Source: JAWKWH01 sp041397625
GTDB taxonomy: Bacteria; Pseudomonadota; Alphaproteobacteria; Rhizobiales; Rhizobiaceae
DNA: 64,000 bases
Assembly: GCA_041397625.1 (NCBI GenBank)
Contig: JAWKWH010000003.1
Coordinates: forward strand, 186,001-250,000
Direction: 5' to 3'
Part shown: one piece after another, positions 25,602-33,613 of the stretch
Position numbering within the stretch: the stretch's first letter is position 1
Layout of the letters: every line of letters starts with the position of its first letter
The notes under the pieces: generated by a model
Databases searched by the model: none
What the model saw: the letters and a program-made list of their open reading frames with translations, nothing else
What the model was told of the DNA's origin: nothing
Translations under genes and position numbers: made by a program

Positions 25602-26519
25602 ATGACGAACGTGACCCTCGCCCAACTCAGGACCTTCATTGCCCTCGTGGACACGGGCAGCTTCCATGCCGCGTCCGACATGATCGGACGCGGCCAGCCC
25701 GCCGTGTCGAGCCAGATCAAGAAGCTTGAGCAGGAACTTGGGCTAAAACTCCTCTATCGTAACAATCGCAATGTCGCCTTGACGGCCGAAGGCTCTGTTT
25801 TCCTGGGTCGGCTGCGACGCACGATTGCGGATCTTGACGGAATACTCGCCGATGTCGGCCGGGTCGTCGCACTCGAGGCGGGCGAGGTTAGGGTGGGTGC
25901 CGCGCCGACGCTGGCGGTCTACATCCTGCCGGAGGTAGTCCAGGTTTTTCGAACCCGTTATCCCGAGTTGCGTGTGACCTTCTCAGACGAGAACACGCCG
26001 ATGCTCGGAAAGCTGGTCTTCGACGGCAATCTCGACTTCTATATCGGACCGCGACCGATGGCTTCGAACCCACTGACCTTCAGGAAGATCGCCGAAGACC
26101 AGTATGTGGCTCTCGTCGCATCCGCACACCCTTTGGCAAGCCAAGACAGCGTAAGCGTGGAGGATCTCGCGCAAGAAGACTGGTTGTTGATGAAGGAGGG
26201 AACATCGCTGCGTCGAGAGACCGAGCGTCTCCTTGAACGACATGCCTTGCAGGTGCGGGTCATCGAAGAGGTCGCCAACCATTTCACACTCGGGAGCATG
26301 GTCGCTGCGGGCTGCGGCGTCGCCATTCTTCCCAGCACCGCAATTCCTTTGGCAATGCGGCAGGGGGTTTCGGTGCTTCCGTTGAAAAAAGCCCGGCTGA
26401 TGCGAGAGATCGGAGTCGCGTGTCGACGCGACTATGTCGCAGGTCCCCCGGCGAGTGCGTTCCTTGACATCGCAGTTCCACTTGTTCGCGAACGTTGCAG
26501 AGATGCGCCTGTCTCGTGA
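25602..26519 (+). CDS. LysR family transcriptional regulator
   Basis: A 305-residue LysR regulator. The N-terminal helix-turn-helix is TLAQLRTFIALVDTGSFHAASDMIGRGQPAVSSQIKKLEQELGLKLLYR (residues 5-52, quoted here only as the family pattern), followed by the linker helix and an effector domain from about residue 90 with GEVRVGAAPTLAVYILPEVVQVFRTRYP. It is transcribed away from the ornithine cyclodeaminase/CaiB/TAXI operon and most likely controls it through the palindrome at 25555-25570. The effector is unknown. It is the last gene of the catabolic block; a gene-poor boundary follows. Confidence 0.9.
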   Translation: MTNVTLAQLRTFIALVDTGSFHAASDMIGRGQPAVSSQIKKLEQELGLKLLYRNNRNVALTAEGSVFLGRLRRTIADLDGILADVGRVVALEAGEVRVGAAPTLAVYILPEVVQVFRTRYPELRVTFSDENTPMLGKLVFDGNLDFYIGPRPMASNPLTFRKIAEDQYVALVASAHPLASQDSVSVEDLAQEDWLLMKEGTSLRRETERLLERHALQVRVIEEVANHFTLGSMVAAGCGVAILPSTAIPLAMRQGVSVLPLKKARLMREIGVACRRDYVAGPPASAFLDIAVPLVRERCRDAPVS

Positions 26520-26930
26520 AGTTCAAGGGACGTCTCGCGCTCGCAAAGGAGAGGCCCCGCAACAGCCAGACGCCGCAAGAACGCACCAACCGGTGGGACA
26601 CTTCCAACAATCTCCGGTTTCAGGCGGGAGGATGCCGTCCACGAACAACGATGAACGCAAGCTTCGCGTTCTTCAACATGCCGTCAGCAGCGGCAACGTG
26701 TTCAAGGCCCGCCGATATGGCGGCATTGCCGAATGTGCTTTGATCGATGGCGCCAGGCGTTTCTCGGCCATGGTGGGTTGGCCTTGTCAATGATGGGCCG
26801 GTGCCCCGGGAGCCGTTCAATCAGTCGCCGAGCGCAGAGTGATAGAGACATGGGGGACGCCGGATGCTTCAGGCTGTATCGAGTTCAGGTTTTCGCGCTC
26901 CAAACCCTGAATGTCGAAACAGCCGGGGGG
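26520..26930. other. Gene-poor boundary between accessory block and backbone
   Basis: No gene could be supported in these 411 bases; the open frames are short and lack ribosome sites or family matches. Near the right end (26893-26917) is a 25-base stretch that recurs with one mismatch at 32647-32671. No tRNA or integrase was seen that would mark an integration site. Confidence 0.45.
26893..26917 (+). repeat. Fragment of intergenic repeat family (copy A)
   Basis: The 25 bases containing CGCTCCAAACC and GAATGTCGA match 32647-32671 at 24 of 25 positions. At the second site the fragment is joined to other modules of a mosaic palindromic repeat, so this is probably one module of the same family. 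Confidence 0.5.
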
Positions 26931-27230
26931 TCAGTTGGTGTACGGGACCCGGCCGCGGCCCACCAGGCCGCGATTGTCGCCGACGGCGTTGTCGATCGCC
27001 TGGGCGGCGGCCACCAGTTCGCTGCGGAACTGGAAGGCGGCCTCGCCGGTGATGCTGGCCAGTTCCAACATGGCGATGCTGTTTGCAAGCCTGTCGATCA
27101 ACTGCAGCCGCCTGGCCTCGTCGAGATTGACGGTCACATAGTCGACGATGCGGCGGAACTGCTTGACCCCGTCTCGATCCATTGGATCGAGCTTGAGCGC
27201 ATAATGCGACAGTACCGGTTCATCCGACAT
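26931..27230 (-). CDS. Small conserved-looking hypothetical protein
   Basis: The 99-residue frame encodes a soluble, helical, acidic protein without a motif I recognise; it contains VDYVTVNLDEARRLQLIDRLANSIAMLE and a C-terminal alanine-rich helix. Codon use matches the neighbouring carA gene, and the frame lies 134 bases downstream of carA on the same strand, which supports a real gene. No convincing ribosome site precedes the ATG at 27230. There is no signal peptide or membrane segment. Function unknown. Confidence 0.55.
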   Translation of the reverse strand: MSDEPVLSHYALKLDPMDRDGVKQFRRIVDYVTVNLDEARRLQLIDRLANSIAMLELASITGEAAFQFRSELVAAAQAIDNAVGDNRGLVGRGRVPYTN

Positions 27231-27364
27231 GGCGGAGATATGACAGATTCGATTCCGCCGGTCACTACATCTGTTTCATTTCAATGGGATGTCGGTCGCG
27301 CAGGCGCGGCCATGCCGGCGCGCGGCGCGGAATATCGACGGCGGCGGCGGACGATCGGGACCGG

Positions 27365-28597
27365 TCAGCGCTCGTCGAGCGCCGGCTCGCCGCGCTTGTC
27401 GCGGATCAGGTTGGCGAAGCGGCGGAACAGGTAGTGCGAATCCTGCGGGCCGGGCGAGGCCTCCGGATGGTGCTGGACCGAGAACACCGGCTTTCCCGTC
27501 ACCCGCAGGCCGCAATTGGAGCCGTCGAACAGCGACACATGGGTCGCCTCCACGCCGTCGGGCAGGCTGTCGCCGTCGACGGCGAAGCCATGGTTCATCG
27601 ACACGATCTCGACCTTGCCGGTGGTGAAATCCTTGACCGGATGGTTGGCCCCGTGGTGGCCCTGATGCATCTTCACCGTCCGGCCGCCGAGCGCCAGCGC
27701 CAGCATCTGGTGGCCGAGGCAGATGCCGAAGACGGGGATGCCGCTGTCGACCAGCTCGCGGATCACCGGCACGGCATATTCGCCGGTCGCCGCCGGATCG
27801 CCGGGTCCGTTGGAAAGAAAGACGCCGTCGGGCTCAAGCGCCAGTATGTCGGCCGCCGATGTGTCGCCCGGCACCACGGTCACCCGTGCGCCGAGCCCGG
27901 CAAGCAGGCGCAATATATTGCGCTTGACGCCGTAGTCGACGGCGACGATGTGCATTGTCGTATCGGTCGCCTCACCGAAGCCCTCGTCCCAGACCCAGGG
28001 CGTCTCGGTCCATTTGGACGACTGGCCGGAGGTGACCTCCTTGGCGAGGTCGAGGCCGACGAGGCCGTGCCACCCCGCCGCCTTCCTTTTCAGCGCGTCG
28101 ATATCGAAGCTGCCGTCGGGCGCATGGGCGATGACGGCGTTGGCGAGGCCCTTCTCGCGGATCAGCGCGGTCAGCGCGCGCGTGTCGACGCCCGCCATGG
28201 CGACGATGCCGCGGTTCTTCAGCCAGTCGTCGAGATGCCTGGCGGCGCGATAGTTGGACGGATTGGCGATCCCAGCCTTGAACACGGCGCCGACAGCGCC
28301 GGCGCGGCGCGCCGGGTTGAGATCCTCGATGTCCTCGTCATTGGCGCCGATATTGCCGATATGCGGAAAGGTGAAGGTGACGATCTGGCCGGCATAGGAC
28401 GGGTCGGTCAGGATCTCCTGATAGCCGGTGATCGCGGTGTTGAAGCAGACCTCGGCCTCCGCTTCTCCGGTGGCGCCGAGCCCTTCGCCGCTGATCACCG
28501 TGCCGTCGGCCAGCACCAGTACCGCGGTCGTCGTCTTTCGCGTCCACGGGGCCGGTCCGGCCGTCACCGCCGCGTCGCCATTGTCGTTGTCCGCCAT
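27365..28597 (-). CDS. carA: Carbamoyl-phosphate synthase small subunit
   Basis: The 410-residue glutaminase subunit makes ammonia for carbamoyl phosphate in arginine and pyrimidine synthesis. The N-terminal CarA domain has TGYQEILTDPSYAGQIVTFTFPHIGN; the class I glutamine amidotransferase domain has LSNGPGDP, the nucleophile motif FGICLGHQ near residue 295, and the late HPEASPGPQD with the catalytic histidine and glutamate. The ATG at 28597 fits known CarA lengths; the frame is open much further upstream without support. carB is not adjacent. It is divergent from the YqeY-like gene. Confidence 0.96.
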   Translation of the reverse strand: MADNDNGDAAVTAGPAPWTRKTTTAVLVLADGTVISGEGLGATGEAEAEVCFNTAITGYQEILTDPSYAGQIVTFTFPHIGNIGANDEDIEDLNPARRAGAVGAVFKAGIANPSNYRAARHLDDWLKNRGIVAMAGVDTRALTALIREKGLANAVIAHAPDGSFDIDALKRKAAGWHGLVGLDLAKEVTSGQSSKWTETPWVWDEGFGEATDTTMHIVAVDYGVKRNILRLLAGLGARVTVVPGDTSAADILALEPDGVFLSNGPGDPAATGEYAVPVIRELVDSGIPVFGICLGHQMLALALGGRTVKMHQGHHGANHPVKDFTTGKVEIVSMNHGFAVDGDSLPDGVEATHVSLFDGSNCGLRVTGKPVFSVQHHPEASPGPQDSHYLFRRFANLIRDKRGEPALDER

Positions 28598-28870
28598 GTC
28601 GGTTCCTTCAGCTTGGCCGGTCTTGATCGCTTGCGCGTCCCACCCCACATAGTCGCCCGAAACAATGTTTCGCGACGCTGCGGCGATGATGTATCGGGCA
28701 TGCAGGTGGCGGACAATAGTGGATGGCGAAGGCCCGGTCAATTGTCGTGGAAAGACCGGTAGCCAAAACCAAAACATAAGTATATCAATAGGTTACCAGG
28801 GCAGAAAGCCGTTGCATTGCATGTGCGACGGCGTTAAGTTCGCCCTCTCGTCAAGGAGCATGAGAGAGCC

Positions 28871-29320
28871 ATGCGCGACAAAATCGCCGAGGCACTGAAA
28901 CAAGCCCAGAAATCGCAGGACAAGCGCAGCGTATCGACCCTGCGCCTGATCCAGGCCGCGATCAAGGATCGCGACATCGCCCATCGCGGCGCCGGCAAGG
29001 ACCCGGTCAGCGACGAGGAGGTGCTGGAGATCCTGGCGAAGATGGTCAAGCAGCGCCAGGAGTCGGCCAAGGCGTTCGAGGAGGGCAACCGCCTCGAACT
29101 GGCCGAGCAGGAGCGCGCCGAGATCGACATCATCCGTTCGTTCCTGCCGCAGCAATTGTGCGAGGACGACGTCAAGCAGGCCTGCGCCGAGGTGATCAAC
29201 GAAACCGGCGCCGACGGCCTGCGCGACATGGGCAAATGCATGAATGCGCTGAAGCAGAAGTATCCCGGCCGAATGGATTTCGGCAAGGCGTCCGGCATCG
29301 TCAAGACCCTGCTGCGGTAG
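28871..29320 (+). CDS. GatB/YqeY domain-containing protein
   Basis: A 149-residue helical protein of the YqeY family: KDKRSVSTLRLIQAAIKDRDIA-like start, DEEVLEILAKMVKQRQESAKAFEEGNR, and FLPQQLCEDDVKQACAEVI. The fold is that of the tRNA-binding tail of GatB amidotransferases; a free-standing role in tRNA-linked metabolism is assumed but not proven. It is divergent from carA, an arrangement frequent in alphaproteobacteria. The start at 28871 is the first ATG of the frame. The next gene is convergent. Confidence 0.93.
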   Translation: MRDKIAEALKQAQKSQDKRSVSTLRLIQAAIKDRDIAHRGAGKDPVSDEEVLEILAKMVKQRQESAKAFEEGNRLELAEQERAEIDIIRSFLPQQLCEDDVKQACAEVINETGADGLRDMGKCMNALKQKYPGRMDFGKASGIVKTLLR

Positions 29321-29344
29321 CGGCTTGTTCCCTAATCCGCCCGG

Positions 29345-29761
29345 CTACTTCTTCGCCTTGCGGGTCGAAACGTTCAGCGCCACGGCGGCGCGGATCAGCG
29401 CCTTGAACGCCTCCTCGTCGATCGCCTCGCCCTCGCGGATGTCGATGGCGCGGCGCGCATTGCCGTCGAGGCCGGCGTTGAACAGGCCGGCGGGATCGTC
29501 GACGAGCGCCCCTTTGGCGAAAGTCAGCTTCACCTTGTCCTTGTAGGTCTCGCCGGTGCAGACGATGCCGTCATGCTCCCATACCGGGACGCCCGACGGG
29601 TTCGATGGCTTGCGCCATTTCACCTGCTCGACCATGTCGGCGTCCGCCGCCCTGATCAGGCTTCGCAGATGCGCGAGCGTCGTGCCGCGCCAGCCGCCGA
29701 GGGTGTCGATGCGCGCGTCGATGAGCTCGGAGGGGGAGGGGTCTGCCGGTGCCGTCGTCAT
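29345..29761 (-). CDS. DUF1801 domain-containing protein (copy 1)
   Basis: About 138 residues with the DUF1801 pattern: SELIDARIDTLGGWRGTTLAHLRSLI, VEQVKWRKPSNPSGVPVWEHDGIVCTGETYKDKVKLTFAKGA and a C-terminal DIREGEAIDEEAFKALIRAAVALN helix. The family has a YdhG-like fold; iron-chaperone-like and nucleic-acid roles have been suggested but none is established. GAGGAG lies before the ATG at 29761. It is convergent with the YqeY-like gene. A more distant DUF1801 protein is at 56655. Confidence 0.87.
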   Translation of the reverse strand: MTTAPADPSPSELIDARIDTLGGWRGTTLAHLRSLIRAADADMVEQVKWRKPSNPSGVPVWEHDGIVCTGETYKDKVKLTFAKGALVDDPAGLFNAGLDGNARRAIDIREGEAIDEEAFKALIRAAVALNVSTRKAKK

Positions 29762-30405
29762 CGATGTTTCTCCTCGGTTTCGCGCATCTGTGTCGGCCTG
29801 TCGCGTTCGTGTCGAGCGCTGGACGGATATAAACACGCAATCCGCACCTCGCTAGAGGCGGGTTTAGGCGCAATCCGCCAAACCGTTGATTCGTTCGCGC
29901 TTCCCGCAGCCGTCCACAGCAATTCACAGCCGCCGTTTGACGGTTTGCCGAAAGCGGCGCAATCTTCCTCTCACGCCCTGACAGGAAGGCTTCGCAAGGC
30001 GGCGGAACCGGAAAGTCGATTGGGGAACACCCGGCTCGGGAAACGGACAGGATTTTTTCGGAAAGACGGTTCGTGGAAGAGACGCCACCGGGGAAGCGAA
30101 ACGGGATGTGCACTGAACCGTATTCGCGCCGGTAGATCGTGGAACGGCGGTTAATCCGAAACCACGGCGGACTTGCCACGGCCCTCGGGTCAGGCAGGGA
30201 CGGATCGGGAAAGTCGAAAGATGATTTCGGTCTTTTCGAGCGTGTGCGTTGATTTGGAGTATTCCGTTTCACCTTCGGGTGCGGTGGGTAATCTTGATCG
30301 GCTGCACCGCTTGAAGCAGGGAGGCGCTGGCGAAAGTTGGCGCCTTTCCTGATTCCCGGCTCAGCCTTTTTTCGCGAACCGAAATCTGCCGTCACGCAGG
30401 CGCGC
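29762..30405. other. Long intergenic region, no gene supported
   Basis: In these roughly 640 bases, open frames on the minus strand exist but have skewed composition, no family signature and no ribosome site. A small hairpin (GGCGC/GCGCC arms) near 30330 and a T-run near 30368 lie downstream of the DUF1194 gene but do not form a clear terminator in the right order. A non-coding RNA cannot be excluded. Confidence 0.4.
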
Positions 30406-31134
30406 TCACCGTGCCGCCATACGGCGCTTTTTTGCCAAGCCAGCGATCTCCAGGATCAGCTTTCGCCGCACCGCTGCGGCGAATGTCGCCTCGCTGTCGG
30501 CGGTGATCACGAAGGCGCCCGGACCGCCGATGATGCGGTCGGCGAACGCTGCCTCCAGGTCGTAAGAGACCGGCCGGCCCGAACAGTGGCGGCACAGCAC
30601 GGCGAGCCCGTTGATAGTGATTCCGGCGGCGACTACCTCGGCGCGCGCCGCGCCGATGGACGGGCCGTTCCAGTTGTTGGCGCTGTCGGCGGACAGGTCG
30701 ATGACGCGGCGGATGCCGTTGATGTCGTTTTCCTCGATCTCGGCCTTGCCGAACAGCAGCGCGGCGCCGATGGCGTTGCGGCCGAAAGCGCGCCTCGGCG
30801 CCGCCATCAGTGCTTCGGCGAAGCGGGCCGCACTGTCTTCGTCGTCGATGACCGACCAGCCGACCACCACGTCCTGGGAGACCGCGTCGGCCCATTCGAC
30901 ATAGGTGAGCGCGATGCGGCCATGGGCATTGCCCAGTATCGCCGACAACACCTGCGGATGGGTGATCGCCTCGGCATAGCCCTGGCGTTGGAAGCGGATC
31001 TCGGCCTGGTCGATCGAGCCGGTGGCGTCGGCGAGCAGCACGAGTTCGAGGTCGACGACGGCCTGCGCGCCGGCCGGCGCGGCCGACAGCGTCAGGCAAA
31101 GGGCGAGGGCGGCTGCCAGTCTGCCGATCCGCAT
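30406..31134 (-). CDS. DUF1194 domain-containing exported protein (VWA-like)
   Basis: A 242-residue protein with a signal peptide (residues 1-23, cut near GAQA|VVDL) and a DUF1194 domain. VDLELVLLADATGSID is a MIDAS-like DxTGS strand-loop as in von Willebrand A domains, followed by QGYAEAITHPQVLSAIL and GRIALTYVEWADA. The family is common in Rhizobiales and Rhodobacterales; it is presumably periplasmic and metal-dependent in ligand binding, but no function is known. The ATG at 31134 directly begins the signal peptide. Monocistronic. Confidence 0.88.
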   Translation of the reverse strand: MRIGRLAAALALCLTLSAAPAGAQAVVDLELVLLADATGSIDQAEIRFQRQGYAEAITHPQVLSAILGNAHGRIALTYVEWADAVSQDVVVGWSVIDDEDSAARFAEALMAAPRRAFGRNAIGAALLFGKAEIEENDINGIRRVIDLSADSANNWNGPSIGAARAEVVAAGITINGLAVLCRHCSGRPVSYDLEAAFADRIIGGPGAFVITADSEATFAAAVRRKLILEIAGLAKKRRMAAR

Positions 31135-31643
31135 GGCTTCGGGTCTCCGTGTCGCGGGCACAAGCGCCTCCACAGAGTATGGCGCATCCGGCGGCCGTTT
31201 CCAGATGCAGGCCGGAAAATGCCGACGGGACACCGCGCCAACCATCGGTGATCGACTTTATCCACGCTGCCGCTGCCCGTGCGATCATCCCGCCGTCGCC
31301 TCCAAGGGAAGCCGGGTCTAGAACCGGCCCGGCGGAGGCGGTGGCGATCCCCGCAAGGGTGATCGTCGACGGGCGGTCACGGCACCGCACCGCACTGCCT
31401 CGATGAGCGATCCATTCGACCGCCCGTCTTCCCGCTTTCGCGATTTTTCCCGGTAACGAAGCGAAGCGGATCAGGCCGGAACCGGCTTAACCCCGCGGCG
31501 CAACCCGCGGTGAGGCTTTGCCATGCTCCAGAAACTCGCGCGACGTTGAATGGCTGAACGGTGCTTTCACCGGCGGCTTGATTGAAATGCGGCGACAATG
31601 CGCCTAAATCCCGGCGACCGTGCCAAACCGATTGGAACCGATC
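31135..31643. other. Divergent intergenic region, nothing recognised
   Basis: About 510 bases between the DUF1194 gene and the YghU-like gene. It must hold both promoters, but no consensus element, riboswitch, tRNA or small gene could be supported. Two CCGCGG motifs near 31493 and 31505 could form a weak hairpin. Confidence 0.4.
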
Positions 31644-32519
31644 ATGTCCGACGACACCGAATACACGCCGCCCAAAGTCTGGAAATGGGAACAGGAAAAC
31701 GGCGGCCAGTTCGCCAACATCAACCGGCCGATCGCCGGACCGACCCATGACAAGGAACTGCCGGTGGGCAAGCACCCGTTGCAGCTCTACTCGCTGGCGA
31801 CGCCCAACGGCGTCAAGGTGACGGTGATGCTGGAAGAGCTGCTCGCGGCCGGCCACAAGGATGCCGAATACGACGCATGGCTGATCAATATCGGCGAGGG
31901 CGACCAGTTCGGCAGCGGCTTTGTCGGCGTCAACCCGAACTCCAAGATCCCGGCGCTGATGGACCGCAGCACGCCGGAGCCGACGCGGGTGTTCGAATCG
32001 GGCGCGATCCTGCTCTATCTGGCCGAGAAGTTCGGCGCCTTCCTGCCGGACGATCCGGCAAAGCGGGCCGAGACGCTGTCGTGGCTGTTCTGGCAGATGG
32101 GGTCGGCGCCCTACCTCGGCGGCGGCTTCGGCCATTTCTACCGATACGCGCCGGTGAAGATCCGGTATGCCATCGACCGCTACACGATGGAGGTCAAGCG
32201 CCAGCTCGACGTACTCGATCGCCGGCTGGCCGACAACCGCTACATGGCTGGCGATGACTACACCATCGCCGACATCGCCATCTGGCCGTGGTATGGCGGG
32301 GTGGCGACGAACCAGGCCTATGACGCGGCCGAGTTCCTCGACGCCGAGTCCTACAAGCACGTCATCCGCTGGGCCAAGGAGATCGCACAGCGCGAGCCGG
32401 TCCGGCGCGGCCGCATCGTCAACCGCACCTTCGGCGAGCCGCAAAACCAGCTGCACGAGCGCCACGACGCCAGCGATTTCGACCTGAGGACGCAGGACAA
32501 GCTCGACGCCGCCGAATAG
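31644..32519 (+). CDS. yghU: YghU-type glutathione transferase / disulfide-bond oxidoreductase
   Basis: The 291-residue protein matches E. coli YghU (288 residues) along its length. It has the extended N-terminus YTPPKVWKWEQENGGQFANINRPIAGPTHDKELPVGKHPLQLYSLATPNG, then the thioredoxin-like domain with FESGAILLYLAEKFG for glutathione binding, and the all-helical domain with NRYMAGDDYTIADIAIWPWYGG. YghU binds two glutathiones and has disulfide-bond reductase and peroxidase activity; cytosolic. The ATG at 31644 agrees with the family start. Monocistronic. Confidence 0.93.
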   Translation: MSDDTEYTPPKVWKWEQENGGQFANINRPIAGPTHDKELPVGKHPLQLYSLATPNGVKVTVMLEELLAAGHKDAEYDAWLINIGEGDQFGSGFVGVNPNSKIPALMDRSTPEPTRVFESGAILLYLAEKFGAFLPDDPAKRAETLSWLFWQMGSAPYLGGGFGHFYRYAPVKIRYAIDRYTMEVKRQLDVLDRRLADNRYMAGDDYTIADIAIWPWYGGVATNQAYDAAEFLDAESYKHVIRWAKEIAQREPVRRGRIVNRTFGEPQNQLHERHDASDFDLRTQDKLDAAE

Positions 32520-32539
32520 GGTCGGCGACCGGTTTGCCG

Positions 32540-32675
32540 AGCATGATCTCCTCCGCGAGGGGAGATCGGCCGGCCATCAAATCGACCTCCCCGCAAGCGG
32601 GGAGGTGGAGCCCGGTGCTCTCCTCAACGGCGCGAACGCCATCAAATCGCGCTCCAAACCCCGAATGTCGATTAG
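32540..32675. repeat. Mosaic palindromic intergenic repeat
   Basis: Between the convergent yghU and regulator genes lie three joined modules: a small palindrome (about 32548-32566), a strong hairpin with ACCTCCCC/GGGGAGGT arms and a GCAAGC loop region (32585-32606), and a module with CGAACGCCATCAAA that recurs inverted at about 36186-36203 and contains the 25-mer shared with 26893. As convergent intergenic DNA it could also act as a bidirectional terminator. The family resembles rhizobial mosaic elements. Confidence 0.65.
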
Positions 32676-32677
32676 GC

Positions 32678-33556
32678 CTAAGGCCCGTTGTAGTGGACGC
32701 TGCCCGTGGCGGTGACGTCGTAGCCGGCCAGTTCGCCGGCGCGGGCGGCGAAGGCGTCCGTGCGGGTGACGGCGAGCAGCTTCTGGAAGGGTTCGGAAAA
32801 ATAGTCACGGCGCCAGACGAGCAGGTCGAAGCGCTCGACCGCCAGCGGTCGGAATGTCAGGCCGAACTGGCGGGCGACCGCCTCGATGCCGAAACCCGCC
32901 TCTACCCTGCCGCTCGACACGGCCTGGGCGACGTCGGTCTCCGAGCGCGCGGTTTCGACGATCGGCGACAGGTCGGACAGGGCCAGGCCGGCATCGGCGA
33001 GCAGCGCCTCGAACAGCGCCTGGCTGCCGGCGCCGGGCTGGCGCCGCACCACCACCTTGCCGGCAAGGTCGGCCATCCGGGCGATAGACGAGCCCTCGGC
33101 GAGCACGAGGCCCTGGCTGCGCTTGGCCCATTCGATCAACACGGCTGGCGCCGAGGGCAGTTCGGCGCGGATACGCACCGTGTTGGCGTCGCCGGTGCCG
33201 GCCGCATTGTGGAAATGAAGGCCGGCGGCGAGCGCCTTGCCGGACTTCATGCGCATGAGCCCGTCGGTCGAGCCGTCGAACCAGGTGGCAAGCCCGCCGC
33301 CGGATTCGCGCAGCGCCCATTCCAGCAGCGGGTCGTGGCTGCCGGTCACCACATGCGGCCGGTCGGCATGGCCGGGCGTCAGGTCGCCGAACTCGGTGTT
33401 CTCGTTCAGCCAGGCGAAGATGGCGCCGCGCGGAAACAAGAGCTTGCCCGTCACCTTGGTGACGGGGATCGCGCCGCTCGACGCCATCTCGTAGAGCTTG
33501 CGTTCCTTGATGCGCAGCAGGTCGGCCAGTTCGCGAACGGTCAGGTAATCATGCAT
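32678..33556 (-). CDS. Helix-turn-helix protein with periplasmic-binding-like domain
   Basis: The 292-residue protein joins an excisionase/MerR-like helix-turn-helix (YLTVRELADLLRIKERKLYEMASSGAIPVTKVTGKLLFPR, residues 4-43 as pattern) to a cytoplasmic substrate-binding fold of the PBP-like family (PF12727). That domain has GSHDPLLEWALRESGGGLATWFDGSTDGL near residue 72 and RRQPGAGSQALFEALLADAG. Such proteins are one-component sensors related to molybdate regulators such as ModE-like and MopA-linked factors. GGGAA precedes the ATG. It follows the MATE exporter gene by 57 bases on the same strand. The ligand (molybdate, tungstate or another small molecule) is not defined. Confidence 0.85.
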   Translation of the reverse strand: MHDYLTVRELADLLRIKERKLYEMASSGAIPVTKVTGKLLFPRGAIFAWLNENTEFGDLTPGHADRPHVVTGSHDPLLEWALRESGGGLATWFDGSTDGLMRMKSGKALAAGLHFHNAAGTGDANTVRIRAELPSAPAVLIEWAKRSQGLVLAEGSSIARMADLAGKVVVRRQPGAGSQALFEALLADAGLALSDLSPIVETARSETDVAQAVSSGRVEAGFGIEAVARQFGLTFRPLAVERFDLLVWRRDYFSEPFQKLLAVTRTDAFAARAGELAGYDVTATGSVHYNGP

Positions 33557-33613
33557 ATTCCCGTGAAGTAGCGCACATCTTTACCGACATACAAGACGGT
33601 GCGGCGTTATGCA

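Noticed and set aside
27284..28762. 492-codon open frame on the plus strand
   Set aside because: It is antisense to carA for nearly all its length, has no family similarity, and arises from high-GC codon structure.
29571..30395. 274-codon minus-strand frame in the long gap before the DUF1194 gene
   Set aside because: No domain, skewed composition, no ribosome site, and it runs into the DUF1801 gene out of frame.
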